From assembly GCF_004965515.1 (NCBI RefSeq), contig NZ_SSHH01000004.1, forward strand, positions 216,599-280,598: 64,000 nt of DNA, in the 5' to 3' direction. The notes under the pieces were generated by a model. That model searched no databases, was not told the origin of the DNA, and saw only the letters and a program-made list of their open reading frames with translations. Below are positions 9,057 to 17,732 of this stretch, piece after piece. A program made the translations under genes and the position numbers. How positions within the stretch are numbered: position 1 is the stretch's first letter; each line of letters begins with the position of its first letter. This DNA comes from Alteraurantiacibacter aquimixticola (GTDB lineage: Bacteria > Pseudomonadota > Alphaproteobacteria > Sphingomonadales > Sphingomonadaceae).

Positions 9057-9596
9057 ATGACAACTGTCCTGATCGTCCTGATTTACGGCGTCGTGGCGTT
9101 AACATGCCTCGGCGCCGCAGCTCTTGCTGCAGTGCAGCATATGCCGAAGCCGGATCGCGTGCTCTGGGCCGTCATCGCAATCGCCTTCGCACTGCTGATC
9201 GTGATCCGCCTCGAAGGCGTTGAGGAATCGCTGCGGCAGTGGCTGCGCGGCCTTTCGCGGACCGAAGGCTGGTATGCGAACCGCCGCCAGTTCCAGATGC
9301 CGCTCGCACTCGTGACCGTGCTTCTCGCCGCAGCGGCCGGCTGGCTTGCCTGGCACCGGCTCCGCATCACAAACTCAAGATCGCGACGTGCCGTGTGGGT
9401 AGCTGCCATGGCAACGCTCGGCTATTTGCCGCTCTATGCCTTGCGCATCGTATCGCTGCATCTGACGGACGTGCTGCTTTATTATGGACCCGTGAAGGTG
9501 AACTGGGTCGTCGATGGCGGACTGGCCCTGGTGGTCGCCGCAAGTGCTTTTTATTATGGCCGACGGGTTATGCGTCGGGGGAGGCAGCCATCATGA
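9057..9596 (+). CDS. Unknown integral membrane protein in polysaccharide locus
   Basis: Encodes 179 residues from the ATG at 9057 (MTTVLIVLIYGVVALTCLGA). A longer reading from 8934 would add a non-hydrophobic, unlikely N-terminus. Four to five hydrophobic helices are visible (about 3-25, 33-50, 80-100, 112-132, 150-168), separated by short basic loops. No catalytic motif or known family was recognised. The stop overlaps the next start as ATGA, so it is translationally coupled to the PssD/PssE-like glycosyltransferase. This suggests a membrane partner of that enzyme, comparable in position though not in visible sequence to the membrane-anchoring role of Alg14. That link is inference from context. 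Confidence 0.65.
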   Translation: MTTVLIVLIYGVVALTCLGAAALAAVQHMPKPDRVLWAVIAIAFALLIVIRLEGVEESLRQWLRGLSRTEGWYANRRQFQMPLALVTVLLAAAAGWLAWHRLRITNSRSRRAVWVAAMATLGYLPLYALRIVSLHLTDVLLYYGPVKVNWVVDGGLALVVAASAFYYGRRVMRRGRQPS

Positions 9597-10636
9597 CCCG
9601 CGAAGGCCGGCCCGTTATTTGTCTTGCCGCATCCGGCGGCGGGCATGTCCGCCAGATCCTCGATCTCGCGCCGTTATGGGATGAGTATCCGCATTTCCTC
9701 GTGACCGAGGCGACCGCACTCGGCCGTTCGCTGAGCGAGAAATTCGACACCAGCTTCGTGCCCCATTTCGCCCTCGGGCAAGCGAAGCTCGGCGCACCCT
9801 TCCTTATGCTGGGCCGAGCCTTGTCCAGCTTGTGGACATCGCTGCGTATCGTGCTGAAGCGCCGGCCCGATATCGTCATCACCACCGGCGCGGGATCGCA
9901 GGTCTTCATCCTCTTCTGGGCGCGCCTGCTTGGCGCGCGCATCATCCTGATCGACAGTTTCGCGCGGTTCGACGCCCCCAGCGCCTTCGCACGCATGGCG
10001 GGTTTCCTGGCGCACCATCGCTTCGCCCAGTCGGAAGGCTCGGCCCGGTCATGGAATGGCGCGGTGGCTTTCGACCCGCTCAAGCATATCGACACACCGG
10101 CACCAGAAAAGGAGGATCTGCTGCTTGCGACGGTGGGCGCGACGCTGCCCTTCGCACGCCTGGTCGACTATGTAGCTGCGGCAAAGGAAGCAGGGCATAT
10201 ACCCGAACGCGTCTTGCTGCAGGTGGGCGAGGACGGAGAGGGGGGCGAAGGCATCGACGGTGTCGAGACGGTAAAGGAACTGTCGTTCGATGCAATCAGG
10301 CAATCCCTGACCAAGGCGAAGCTCGTCGTCTGCCATGGCGGTACCGGCTCCATAATCACCGCCCTGCAACAACACTGCCGAGTGATTGTGATCCCGCGCC
10401 AGTTCGCGCTGGGCGAGCATTACGACAACCACCAGGTGGAAATCGCCGAGGCCTTTGCCGCGCGCGGCCTGATCTTGGTCGCGCACGATCAGGAAAGTTT
10501 CGCCGAAGCGCTCGAAAAGGCGAGGAACCACCGGCCCCAAGCGGTGACGACCGATTATTCAGAGATGATCGCCGCCCTGCGGCCCATCGTAGAGAGCGTC
10601 GTGCCTCGGCGCAGCGGGACCGCCCTTACCGGCTAG
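9593..10636 (+). CDS. Fused PssD-PssE (Alg14-Alg13)-type glycosyltransferase
   Basis: Encodes 347 residues. The first half (VICLAASGGGHVRQIL; ITTGAGSQVFILFWARLLGA) matches Alg14/PssD acceptor domains. The second half (LLATVGATLPFARLVDY; KLVVCHGGTGSIITAL; VIVIPRQFALGEHYDNHQ) matches Alg13/PssE and the GT28 C-terminal UDP-binding domain. In Rhizobium these are two polypeptides forming a beta-1,4-glucuronosyltransferase. The fused form is the arrangement known for sphingan SpsK/GelK-type glucuronosyltransferases, so transfer of glucuronic acid to a lipid-linked glucose is a reasonable but unproven prediction. A strong Shine-Dalgarno (GGGGGAGG) precedes the ATG at 9593, which lies inside the upstream stop. 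Confidence 0.85.
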   Translation: MTREGRPVICLAASGGGHVRQILDLAPLWDEYPHFLVTEATALGRSLSEKFDTSFVPHFALGQAKLGAPFLMLGRALSSLWTSLRIVLKRRPDIVITTGAGSQVFILFWARLLGARIILIDSFARFDAPSAFARMAGFLAHHRFAQSEGSARSWNGAVAFDPLKHIDTPAPEKEDLLLATVGATLPFARLVDYVAAAKEAGHIPERVLLQVGEDGEGGEGIDGVETVKELSFDAIRQSLTKAKLVVCHGGTGSIITALQQHCRVIVIPRQFALGEHYDNHQVEIAEAFAARGLILVAHDQESFAEALEKARNHRPQAVTTDYSEMIAALRPIVESVVPRRSGTALTG

Positions 10637-10651
10637 ATCCATTGCCCACGC

Positions 10652-11332
10652 CTAGCGCGTATGGACAAAGACGCAGTTTTCCTTGTCGCGCCGGACCAGC
10701 GAATAGCCCGCCTTCTGCAGTCGCCTGACGATAGGCCGCACACGCCAGAGCGGCGCCGGTGAATCGAATTCCACGCATAGCGTGCCGGGAAGGATGGAAT
10801 CGTCCAGCATGCGGTCGATCACTTTGCCCCAGCTGCCTTCGATATCGATCTTGAGCAGGTCGATGCGCTCATGCCCGAGCCGTTCCATGACGGTCGAAAT
10901 GGTGAGGCATTCGGCCTCGAAATATTCCTCCGTGCCATGGAGGTTCTCGACGAAGAAATTGACATGGCGCGGGTCGGCAGGCGCATGGAAGCGAACCACT
11001 TCGTCACGGTCGAGCAGACCCCATGGATGCATCCGGACCCGCCCCCTGTTCTCGCGCTCCATATATTCCAGCGCGCGCGGCGTGGGATCGAAGCTGTGCA
11101 CTTCCAGGCCCATCTCGTCGGCCAGCGCGAAATCGAAGGTGGCATCAAGGCCGACGCCGCCGCAATAGGCAACCGATCCTGCCGCGAGGTCTGCGGGAAC
11201 CCACCATGCGGCATGCCCCTGGCCATATTGCCTGAGTTCGACGGCGTTCTTCACGACCTGCCCCTGCAGCCAGCGCCGGGAAACCAGCCTGTTGGCCCGC
11301 CGCCAGGCCCTGCCGAGTGTTCTTGATAGCAT
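10652..11332 (-). CDS. FkbM-family SAM-dependent methyltransferase
   Basis: Encodes 226 residues. The Rossmann-type methyltransferase core begins at VAYCGGVGLDATFDFALAD, with the SAM-ribose acid region at EVHSFDPTPRALEYM. The FkbM signature IDLLKIDIEGSWGKVID lies near residue 155. The family O-methylates sugars and other small acceptors, so this enzyme may methylate a sugar of the polysaccharide made by the surrounding genes. It is read convergently with the PssDE-like gene and sits 25 bases downstream of the NodZ-like transferase on the same strand, so those two likely form an operon. The acceptor sugar cannot be inferred. Confidence 0.85.
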   Translation of the reverse strand: MLSRTLGRAWRRANRLVSRRWLQGQVVKNAVELRQYGQGHAAWWVPADLAAGSVAYCGGVGLDATFDFALADEMGLEVHSFDPTPRALEYMERENRGRVRMHPWGLLDRDEVVRFHAPADPRHVNFFVENLHGTEEYFEAECLTISTVMERLGHERIDLLKIDIEGSWGKVIDRMLDDSILPGTLCVEFDSPAPLWRVRPIVRRLQKAGYSLVRRDKENCVFVHTR

Positions 11333-11357
11333 TATGGATCCCTCAAACCGGCCTGCG

Positions 11358-12392
11358 TCACGCGCGCGCCTGGAACCAGCGCTTGGCGACCACTTTCACG
11401 TTGAAGCGGTCAACATCGAATTGCCGCTCTACCGGAATATCTCCCATCAGCGCCGCCGTGACCGAAAAGGTCGAGTGGCGGCTGTGGATCAGCCAGTCGC
11501 AACGCGACAGCGCGACCATGTCGGCCAGCGCCGCGCGCGCCTCGCGCACGGGGTCGGCGAATTCATCCTGGCTGAAATGCAGCGCGGCACCGTCCTGCGA
11601 AAGCGTCTTGGGCAGCGTATGCACCCGCTCGTAACGTGACAGGACCGCCTCTTGCGCCTCGCTGCTGTCGGTTGCGAGGAACAGCGCCGCATCGGGCTGG
11701 GCTTCGCGCATGCGGTCGATCCGGTGCAGAATCTTGGCAATAGGCACCTTGCGGTCGGTGAAGCGCAGGTGAACCCCGATCAGCGGGCCCTCAATATGCG
11801 CGAAGGCCGCGTCGACCGCCTCTCGCACCTCCGCAACCGGGGTGAAATAGCGGTGCAGCATCTCCTTGGTGATCTCGTCTTCCGATCTGCCGACGAAACG
11901 CTTGTCTCGCGACAGGACGCCGGCAAGCCGCTGCATCTTGGGAAGATAGGACCAGAAGACAGCCACTGGCGCGTCCGAATCCGGCGCCGAAAGGTCCACG
12001 CACAGCTTGCGATAGACGAAAGGGCTGCGGTGCGAGCGCGGATATCGCGCGCGAATGATATCGACGGGCTGCTTGTGCAGCTGGCCCGACCATACGGGCG
12101 GAGCGGCAATGTCCGCGCCGTCGTACAGGGCAGGGTCGCCGCTATGCTGCGCATCGAACAGCAGCGGATAGAGATTGACGCCTTCCGGGACATAGGCGCC
12201 ATCGCGCCAGTCTATACACGGCTGCCTTCCATGCAGCCGCGCATACACACAGCCGGTGACGGCCGAGAGGATCCGGTTGCCCAGCCCGCCCTTGGCTTTA
12301 ACCAGCAAGACGCGCCGCAGGTCTGCATCCCCGGTCGATACGACATCGCCCGCATCTACAGGGGAAGCCTTTTCGGGAACACGCGACGCCAT
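11358..12392 (-). CDS. NodZ/GT23-like glycosyltransferase, candidate fucosyltransferase
   Basis: About 344 residues from the ATG at 12392; an upstream in-frame start at 12539 would add 49 residues of low similarity. The homologous core starts at RRVLLVKAKGGLGNRILSA, the GGxGNR element of GDP-fucose-dependent transferases. It contains IGVHLRFTDRK, resembling the HxRxTD donor-binding motif, and LFLATDSSEAQEAVLSRY, the ATD-S/D motif seen in NodZ and FUT8. The divergent neighbours make GDP-L-fucose (gmd, fcl), which supports use of that donor. I infer transfer of fucose, possibly later methylated by the co-directional FkbM protein. The exact GT family needs a profile search. Confidence 0.7.
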   Translation of the reverse strand: MASRVPEKASPVDAGDVVSTGDADLRRVLLVKAKGGLGNRILSAVTGCVYARLHGRQPCIDWRDGAYVPEGVNLYPLLFDAQHSGDPALYDGADIAAPPVWSGQLHKQPVDIIRARYPRSHRSPFVYRKLCVDLSAPDSDAPVAVFWSYLPKMQRLAGVLSRDKRFVGRSEDEITKEMLHRYFTPVAEVREAVDAAFAHIEGPLIGVHLRFTDRKVPIAKILHRIDRMREAQPDAALFLATDSSEAQEAVLSRYERVHTLPKTLSQDGAALHFSQDEFADPVREARAALADMVALSRCDWLIHSRHSTFSVTAALMGDIPVERQFDVDRFNVKVVAKRWFQARA

Positions 12393-12611
12393 GGCCGACC
12401 CATAGATGCAATTTCGCAGTCTCGGCAACAGCCTTGCTGCATCGCACCAATCTTCAGCCGGTTTCGAATTGCCATGCCACGACGGCAAAGCTAGTGATTC
12501 CGCAGACTCTTGCCGAGGCCTTCGGCAGACAATCCCCAAGCCGCCAGGTTGGTCCAGAAGTCAGACGGATCCCTGCGCCGGGCACACAGCAGCGAGGTTC
12601 CAGCGCCAGGC

Positions 12612-13682
12612 ATGCAATCATCTTCGAAGACAGCACTTATCACTGGCGTTACCGGGCAGGATGGCGCTTATCTCGCGCACCTGCTGCTCGAAAAGGGATA
12701 TGAGGTGCATGGCATCAAGCGCCGCTCCTCCAGTTTCAACACCGGCCGGATCGAGGATATCTACCAGGATCCGCATGTCGATAACCGGCGCTTCCACCTG
12801 CATTATGGCGACCTGACGGATTCCACCAACCTCATCCGCATCGTGCAGGAAGTGAAACCCGCCGAAATCTACAACCTCGCCGCGCAAAGCCATGTGGCGG
12901 TGAGTTTCGAAACGCCCGAATATACCGCCAACTCTGATGCCGTCGGCGCGCTGCGGCTGCTGGAGGCGATGCGCATCCTGGGGATGGAGAAGAGCTGCCG
13001 CTTCTACCAGGCCTCCACTTCGGAGCTCTATGGCCTGGTGCAGGAAGTCCCGCAGCGCGAGACGACGCCCTTCTATCCGCGCAGCCCCTATGCCGCGGCC
13101 AAGCTCTATGCCTACTGGATCACGGTCAATTACCGCGAAGCCTATGGCATGCATGCTTCGAACGGCATCCTGTTCAACCATGAAAGCCCGCTGCGCGGAG
13201 AGACCTTCGTCACCCGCAAGATCACCCGCGCCGCCGCCGCCATCGCATTGGGACGGCAGGACAAGCTCTATCTCGGCAATCTCGATGCGCAGCGCGACTG
13301 GGGCCACGCCAAGGAATATGTCCGCGGCATGTGGCTGATGATGCAGCAGGACGAGCCCGACGACTATGTCCTTGCAACGGGCGAGACCACTTATGTCCGC
13401 GACTTCGTGCGCTGGGCTTTCGAGGACGCAGGCATCCCCATCGAATTCCGCGGCGAGGGCGTGGAGGAGAAGGGCTATGCGCAATCCGACGGCCGCTTGC
13501 TGGTGGAGGTCGATCCGCGCTATTTCCGGCCCACCGAGGTCGACCTGTTGATCGGTGACCCGGCCAAGGCGCACCAGAAGCTCGGCTGGCGGCACGAGAC
13601 CAGCGTGCGCGAGCTGGCCCGCGAAATGGTCGAGGCGGACATGCAGGTGATGCGCAACGAAACCATTTCCGGGAGCGACTGA
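12612..13682 (+). CDS. gmd: GDP-mannose 4,6-dehydratase
   Basis: Encodes 356 residues, the usual family length, from the ATG at 12612. The extended SDR features are clear: cofactor loop [10 protein letters not shown] at residues 11-20, the Thr/Ser-Glu region QASTSELYG near 133-141, catalytic Tyr160 and Lys164 in YAAAK, and the family-typical [20 protein letters not shown]. It converts GDP-D-mannose to GDP-4-keto-6-deoxymannose in the cytosol. The stop overlaps the fcl start (TGATG), so the two steps to GDP-L-fucose are translationally coupled. The gene is divergent from the NodZ-like transferase. Confidence 0.97.
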   Translation: MQSSSKTALITGVTGQDGAYLAHLLLEKGYEVHGIKRRSSSFNTGRIEDIYQDPHVDNRRFHLHYGDLTDSTNLIRIVQEVKPAEIYNLAAQSHVAVSFETPEYTANSDAVGALRLLEAMRILGMEKSCRFYQASTSELYGLVQEVPQRETTPFYPRSPYAAAKLYAYWITVNYREAYGMHASNGILFNHESPLRGETFVTRKITRAAAAIALGRQDKLYLGNLDAQRDWGHAKEYVRGMWLMMQQDEPDDYVLATGETTYVRDFVRWAFEDAGIPIEFRGEGVEEKGYAQSDGRLLVEVDPRYFRPTEVDLLIGDPAKAHQKLGWRHETSVRELAREMVEADMQVMRNETISGSD

Positions 13683-14608
13683 TGACATATGACCTCGCCG
13701 GCAAGCGCATCTATGTCGCCGGGCACAAGGGCATGGTGGGATCGGCCATCGTCCGACGGCTGGCTTCGGAGGAATGCGAGGTCCTGACTGCAGATCGTTC
13801 GGTCGACCTGCGCGAACAGGCGGCGGTGCGCAGCTGGTTCGCCGACAATCGGCCCGATGCGGTAATAGTCGCGGCGGCGAAGGTTGGCGGCATTCTTGCG
13901 AATGACAGCTATCCGGCGGAATTCCTCTACGACAACCTCATGATCGAGGCGAATGTCATCGATGCTGCCTGGCGCAACGAGGCGGAGAAGCTGCTCTTCC
14001 TCGGTTCCTCCTGCATCTATCCCAAGCTGGCGCCGCAGCCGATCCCCGAAGAGGCGCTGCTGACCGGCCCTCTGGAGCCGACGAATGAATGGTATGCCAT
14101 TGCCAAGATCGCCGGGATCAAGCTGTGCCAGGCCTATCGCCGGCAATATGGCTGCGACTTCATCAGCGCGATGCCGACCAACCTTTATGGCCCCGGCGAC
14201 AATTTCGACCTTGCGTCAAGTCACGTCCTGCCCGCGTTGATCCGCAAGGCGCATGAGGCCAAGCTGGCGGGGGCGCCCTCCATCGAGATCTGGGGCACGG
14301 GAACGCCCCGACGCGAATTCCTGCATGTCGATGACCTGGCCGATGGCTGCGTGTTCCTGCTCAAGACCTATTCGGGCGAGGAGCATGTGAACCTGGGTTC
14401 CGGTAGCGACCTGCCAATTATCGAACTGGCGCAGATGGTTTGCGATGTCGTCGGCTTCGAGGGAACGATCACGAAGGACTCCAGCAAACCCGACGGCACG
14501 CCGCGCAAGCTGATGAGCGGAGACAGGATCGCTGCGATGGGGTGGAAACCGCGCATCGCCCTCCGCGATGGCATTGCCGATGCCTATCGCGCCTTCCTAG
14601 CGGCCTAG
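13682..14608 (+). CDS. fcl: GDP-L-fucose synthase
   Basis: Encodes 308 residues. The NADPH loop reads [14 protein letters not shown] (14-27). The family markers [17 protein letters not shown] and catalytic Tyr138-x3-Lys142 (YAIAK) are present, as is [12 protein letters not shown]. The enzyme epimerises and reduces GDP-4-keto-6-deoxymannose to GDP-L-fucose, the second step after gmd, to which it is coupled by a one-base overlap. A product supply for the nearby NodZ-like transferase is the natural reading. It ends 13 bases before the convergent sugar-transferase gene. Confidence 0.97.
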   Translation: MTYDLAGKRIYVAGHKGMVGSAIVRRLASEECEVLTADRSVDLREQAAVRSWFADNRPDAVIVAAAKVGGILANDSYPAEFLYDNLMIEANVIDAAWRNEAEKLLFLGSSCIYPKLAPQPIPEEALLTGPLEPTNEWYAIAKIAGIKLCQAYRRQYGCDFISAMPTNLYGPGDNFDLASSHVLPALIRKAHEAKLAGAPSIEIWGTGTPRREFLHVDDLADGCVFLLKTYSGEEHVNLGSGSDLPIIELAQMVCDVVGFEGTITKDSSKPDGTPRKLMSGDRIAAMGWKPRIALRDGIADAYRAFLAA

Positions 14609-14621
14609 CGATCCGCGTCGC

Positions 14622-16070
14622 CTAAAACGCGCGGTGGTGTACCAGCACGCGCAGCGTAGAGGCCAGGATATGCACGTCCCGCCACAGGCTCCAGCGGCTC
14701 ATATACTCCATGTCCGAGTGCAACCGGTCGACCAGGTCCCTTTCGGTATCGGTCGCACCGCGATAGCCGCGCACCTGCGCCAGCCCGGTAATGCCCGGCC
14801 GCAGCGAATGGCGCTGCCAGTACTTGCGATCGACTTGCCAGAAGGTCTTGCCTCCCGCCAGCGATCCCAGCGCATGCGGACGCGGCCCGACCAGGCTCAT
14901 GTCGCCGCGCACCACATTGATGAGCTGCGGCAGTTCGTCGATGCTGGTGCGCCTGATGAAGTTACCGACGCGCGTCACTCGCGCATCGTCCTGCGAAGCT
15001 GAAACCCCGCCGTCGGGATCTGATTTCGCCACACTCATCGAGCGGAACTTGATGATGTCAAAGAAGGTGTTTCCCCTGCCCATGCGGCGCTGCAGGAAGA
15101 ACACCGGCCCGCCGTCTTCCAGCTTGATGGCCAGCGCCACCAGCAGCATCGGCAGGGACAGCACGGCCAGCGCGGGCAGGGTCAGGGCAAGGTCGAAACA
15201 GCGCTTCATGATCCGCGCACGAATGCCCAGCTGCCCGGTCGACACGATCAGCGAGGCCATACCGGTATCGAGATAGTGGCGAATGCCAAGCGCGCCGATC
15301 TGCTGGGCATATTCGCTGATAACTTCGCCATGTATGCCCGAACCCTTGAGCACTTCGGACCAGGCAATGCGCTGCTCGGGCTGGCAGCTGACGATGACCT
15401 GGTCCATGTTGCGCAAATAGCGCGACAGTCGGTCCAGCGCCGCGGGATCGGCGATATCGGGCCGCAAGCCATGATCCCGCGCATCCACCCGGTAGAGGTG
15501 CGGGATGGCAACCTTCGGCCCGCCGGCTTCGATCAGCAGGCGATTGGTCGCGCTCGGTCCCCAGGCGTGCCGGATCGCCCGGGCCGCCAGATAGCGGACC
15601 GCGACCATGACCATCCCGGAGAGGATCATTCCGCCGACGAACACCACGCGCGAGAACTCGGCATTGAACTTTGCGAAGAAGGCAACGAAATTGAGAAGGA
15701 TGGCAGACACGAGAAGCGCGGACAGAGCGCGACCGGCAGCCATTTTCCAGTCGGTCAGTCCATCGCGTGAATAGGTGGAATTGTAGAAGGCGATGGTATG
15801 GAACATCGGCAGCAGCAAGTAGACTGCCAGCATCGCATCTCTGCCCGCACGCGGATAGAGTTCGCGGATCAGCCAGAAGCTGACGAGCAGCACCAGCCCA
15901 TCGAGCAGCATTTGCATCACGTGAAGCCGCAAGCGCCTGCGCTCGAGCGGCATGGCAAGCCCGTTGCGCGGCGGGTTCGGGATACGCCGCGGAATGGCGT
16001 CGACTGTGCCGTCAGCTGTCAGGTCAGCTGCAGCGTTGTCGATCTCCGCCCTGGCCGGAGTGAGATCCAT
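14622..16070 (-). CDS. Polyprenyl-phosphate sugar-1-phosphate transferase (WcaJ/SpsB-like)
   Basis: Encodes 482 residues. Four to five N-terminal membrane helices (about 52-190) lead into a CoA-binding-like linker, then a re-entrant or fifth helix near residue 295 (CFDLALTLPALAVLSLPMLL). The bacterial sugar transferase domain follows, with IIKFRSMSV, RVGNFIRRTSIDELPQLINV, DMSLVGPRP and RPGITGLAQVRGYRG. The family loads glucose-1-P or galactose-1-P onto undecaprenyl phosphate, priming the repeat unit. The large size and N-terminal helices mark the WcaJ/GelB type rather than the minimal ExoY type. It probably initiates the polysaccharide built by the rest of the locus. Confidence 0.92.
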   Translation of the reverse strand: MDLTPARAEIDNAAADLTADGTVDAIPRRIPNPPRNGLAMPLERRRLRLHVMQMLLDGLVLLVSFWLIRELYPRAGRDAMLAVYLLLPMFHTIAFYNSTYSRDGLTDWKMAAGRALSALLVSAILLNFVAFFAKFNAEFSRVVFVGGMILSGMVMVAVRYLAARAIRHAWGPSATNRLLIEAGGPKVAIPHLYRVDARDHGLRPDIADPAALDRLSRYLRNMDQVIVSCQPEQRIAWSEVLKGSGIHGEVISEYAQQIGALGIRHYLDTGMASLIVSTGQLGIRARIMKRCFDLALTLPALAVLSLPMLLVALAIKLEDGGPVFFLQRRMGRGNTFFDIIKFRSMSVAKSDPDGGVSASQDDARVTRVGNFIRRTSIDELPQLINVVRGDMSLVGPRPHALGSLAGGKTFWQVDRKYWQRHSLRPGITGLAQVRGYRGATDTERDLVDRLHSDMEYMSRWSLWRDVHILASTLRVLVHHRAF

Positions 16071-16200
16071 TGCGCGTCGTGCCCCCTGCTTCCAGCTGAG
16101 GAATTACGTAGATATACCTAATATCCCGTCAACCCGCGTTGACCAGTCATCCGCAGGTGAAATGCGGTGACGCGTGCTAAAATGCGGGTTGTTGAGTGAT

Positions 16201-17235
16201 TTAGCGTCGGCTGGCTGCGACGCGGGCAATCTGCGTAAGTGTCTGCGCCAGCAGCAAATCGGCCGTCTGGCTGTTGCTCAGCAGGCTGCGATGCAGCTCT
16301 GCAAGGCGCGGGACCAGCCGTTCCAGCTTGTGCGCGGGCCAGCGCCGCAACTGCACGCCAAGGTCGCGCTTGTCGCGAAAGAATACGCGCTGGCGATCGA
16401 GCAGCGCGTTGATGTCCTCACCCGGCTGGAGCTTGGCGGCAAGGCCCGCCAGCTGCGCCGCGCGCCGCTCCAAAGCCAGCGCCACGCCCACGGCATTGAG
16501 GCCGACTTCGCTCATTCGCGCCAGTTCGGCCGGCAGCTTGCGCACCTCACCTGAGAGGACGGCGTTGACCAGCGACATGAAGCCGTCCTCCTCTGTCTTC
16601 GCGCCGATTTCCTCATAGGCGGCAGGTTCGGCCAGCTTGGGCGATTGCGGCGAGGCATCGAGATAGAGCGCCAGCTTTTCGACCTCGGACTGCGCAAGCC
16701 GCACGTCGAGGCTGGCCGCGCGCGCGATCCGTTCGGCAAGGTCACCGCCCAGACGCACGCCCGCAGCATCGGCCATGGTGCGCACTTCGCCGGTCACGGA
16801 ACGCAGGTCGGGCGGGTAGAACATCGCCACCACACCGTCATCGCGCTTCAGCAGCAGCTTGGCGGTGCGCGACTTGTCGGTGGCGGAAGTGGCGACGATG
16901 AAGATCGGGCAGGCGCCCGCGGTTTCGCCCACATCCGCCATTTCGAGGAAAGTGCGGACAGCGTCATGCGCCTCTTCGCCCGCCACGCGCGCCAGGATAT
17001 GCCGTGCTCCGCCGAAGAGCGAGGTCGAGCGCGCCTCGTCCACCAGCCGCACGGGATCGGACTTGAGATCCGCACCGGAAAGGTCGACCCGCTCGCCGGC
17101 ATCGGGGAGCATGGCGATGACCTTGGCGGCGGCGGAGGACGCCCCCGCCTCATCCTGTCCACAGAAGAACCAGATCGCACAACCGGGGCCCGCGCGCTGC
17201 GCTACCGCCAGGAAGTCGCGCTGCGTCGCCTTCAC
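16201..17235 (-). CDS. holA: DNA polymerase III subunit delta
   Basis: Encodes 344 residues starting at GTG (17235), which overlaps the lptE stop as GTGA. Family features include CAIWFFCGQDEAGASSAA in the degenerate nucleotide-binding region, SLFGGARHILAR, and the C-terminal helical domain (NAVLSGEVRKLPAELARM). The protein opens the beta sliding clamp as part of the clamp-loader complex. It is the last gene of leuS-lptE-holA, an arrangement common in alphaproteobacteria. Divergence between clamp-loader delta subunits is high, so the call also rests on this conserved neighbourhood. Confidence 0.9.
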   Translation of the reverse strand: MKATQRDFLAVAQRAGPGCAIWFFCGQDEAGASSAAAKVIAMLPDAGERVDLSGADLKSDPVRLVDEARSTSLFGGARHILARVAGEEAHDAVRTFLEMADVGETAGACPIFIVATSATDKSRTAKLLLKRDDGVVAMFYPPDLRSVTGEVRTMADAAGVRLGGDLAERIARAASLDVRLAQSEVEKLALYLDASPQSPKLAEPAAYEEIGAKTEEDGFMSLVNAVLSGEVRKLPAELARMSEVGLNAVGVALALERRAAQLAGLAAKLQPGEDINALLDRQRVFFRDKRDLGVQLRRWPAHKLERLVPRLAELHRSLLSNSQTADLLLAQTLTQIARVAASRR

Positions 17236-17732
17236 GACGGCGCGCTGAGCGCCAAAGTCAGGCGCGAGACAATGCGGTCGGCGACCTGCTGCGCGAGGTT
17301 TTCCAGCGCCGTCTGCTCGGCCGCGATGGTGGCGAATTCGGAGGAGACGATATCGATGCCGGCATCCGATCCCGCCGTCGCATCGACAAGGATCGCTCCG
17401 CTCTCGATATCGACGAGCTGGTAGCGTGCGCGCAAAGTCCGCCGCTCGCGCCCGATCGTATCGTCGGTGAGGAGGCCGAGGCCTTCGAGCTGGTCGTCGA
17501 GCAGCACGTCGAGGCGATAGCGCGTCGGCGCATCCTTGCCCGTCTGGCCCAGCCGGTCCTCCAGCGCATTGCGCACCAGCCAGCCCTCGCGCCCCTCAAT
17601 GGGTGAGACCTCGACCGCCGCCAGCCCCTGCGCTACGGCGCCATCGGCCCCGCCGGCATAGATCGGCCTGAGGCCGCAAGCCGAAGTCGCGGCAAGCAGG
17701 CCGAGGGCTAGGGCAAGGCGCAGCGGCTTCAT
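17232..17732 (-). CDS. lptE: LPS-assembly lipoprotein LptE
   Basis: Encodes 166 residues from the ATG at 17732, which overlaps the leuS stop (TGATG). The N-terminus is a lipoprotein signal (LALGLLAATSAC, Cys19) followed by GLRPIYAGG, the usual start of mature alphaproteobacterial LptE. The remainder has the alternating strand/helix pattern of the family (RYRLDVLLDDQLEG; RRTLRARYQLVDI). LptE plugs the LptD barrel and helps insert LPS in the outer leaflet. Position between leuS and holA is the standard context. Confidence 0.92.
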   Translation of the reverse strand: MKPLRLALALGLLAATSACGLRPIYAGGADGAVAQGLAAVEVSPIEGREGWLVRNALEDRLGQTGKDAPTRYRLDVLLDDQLEGLGLLTDDTIGRERRTLRARYQLVDIESGAILVDATAGSDAGIDIVSSEFATIAAEQTALENLAQQVADRIVSRLTLALSAPS

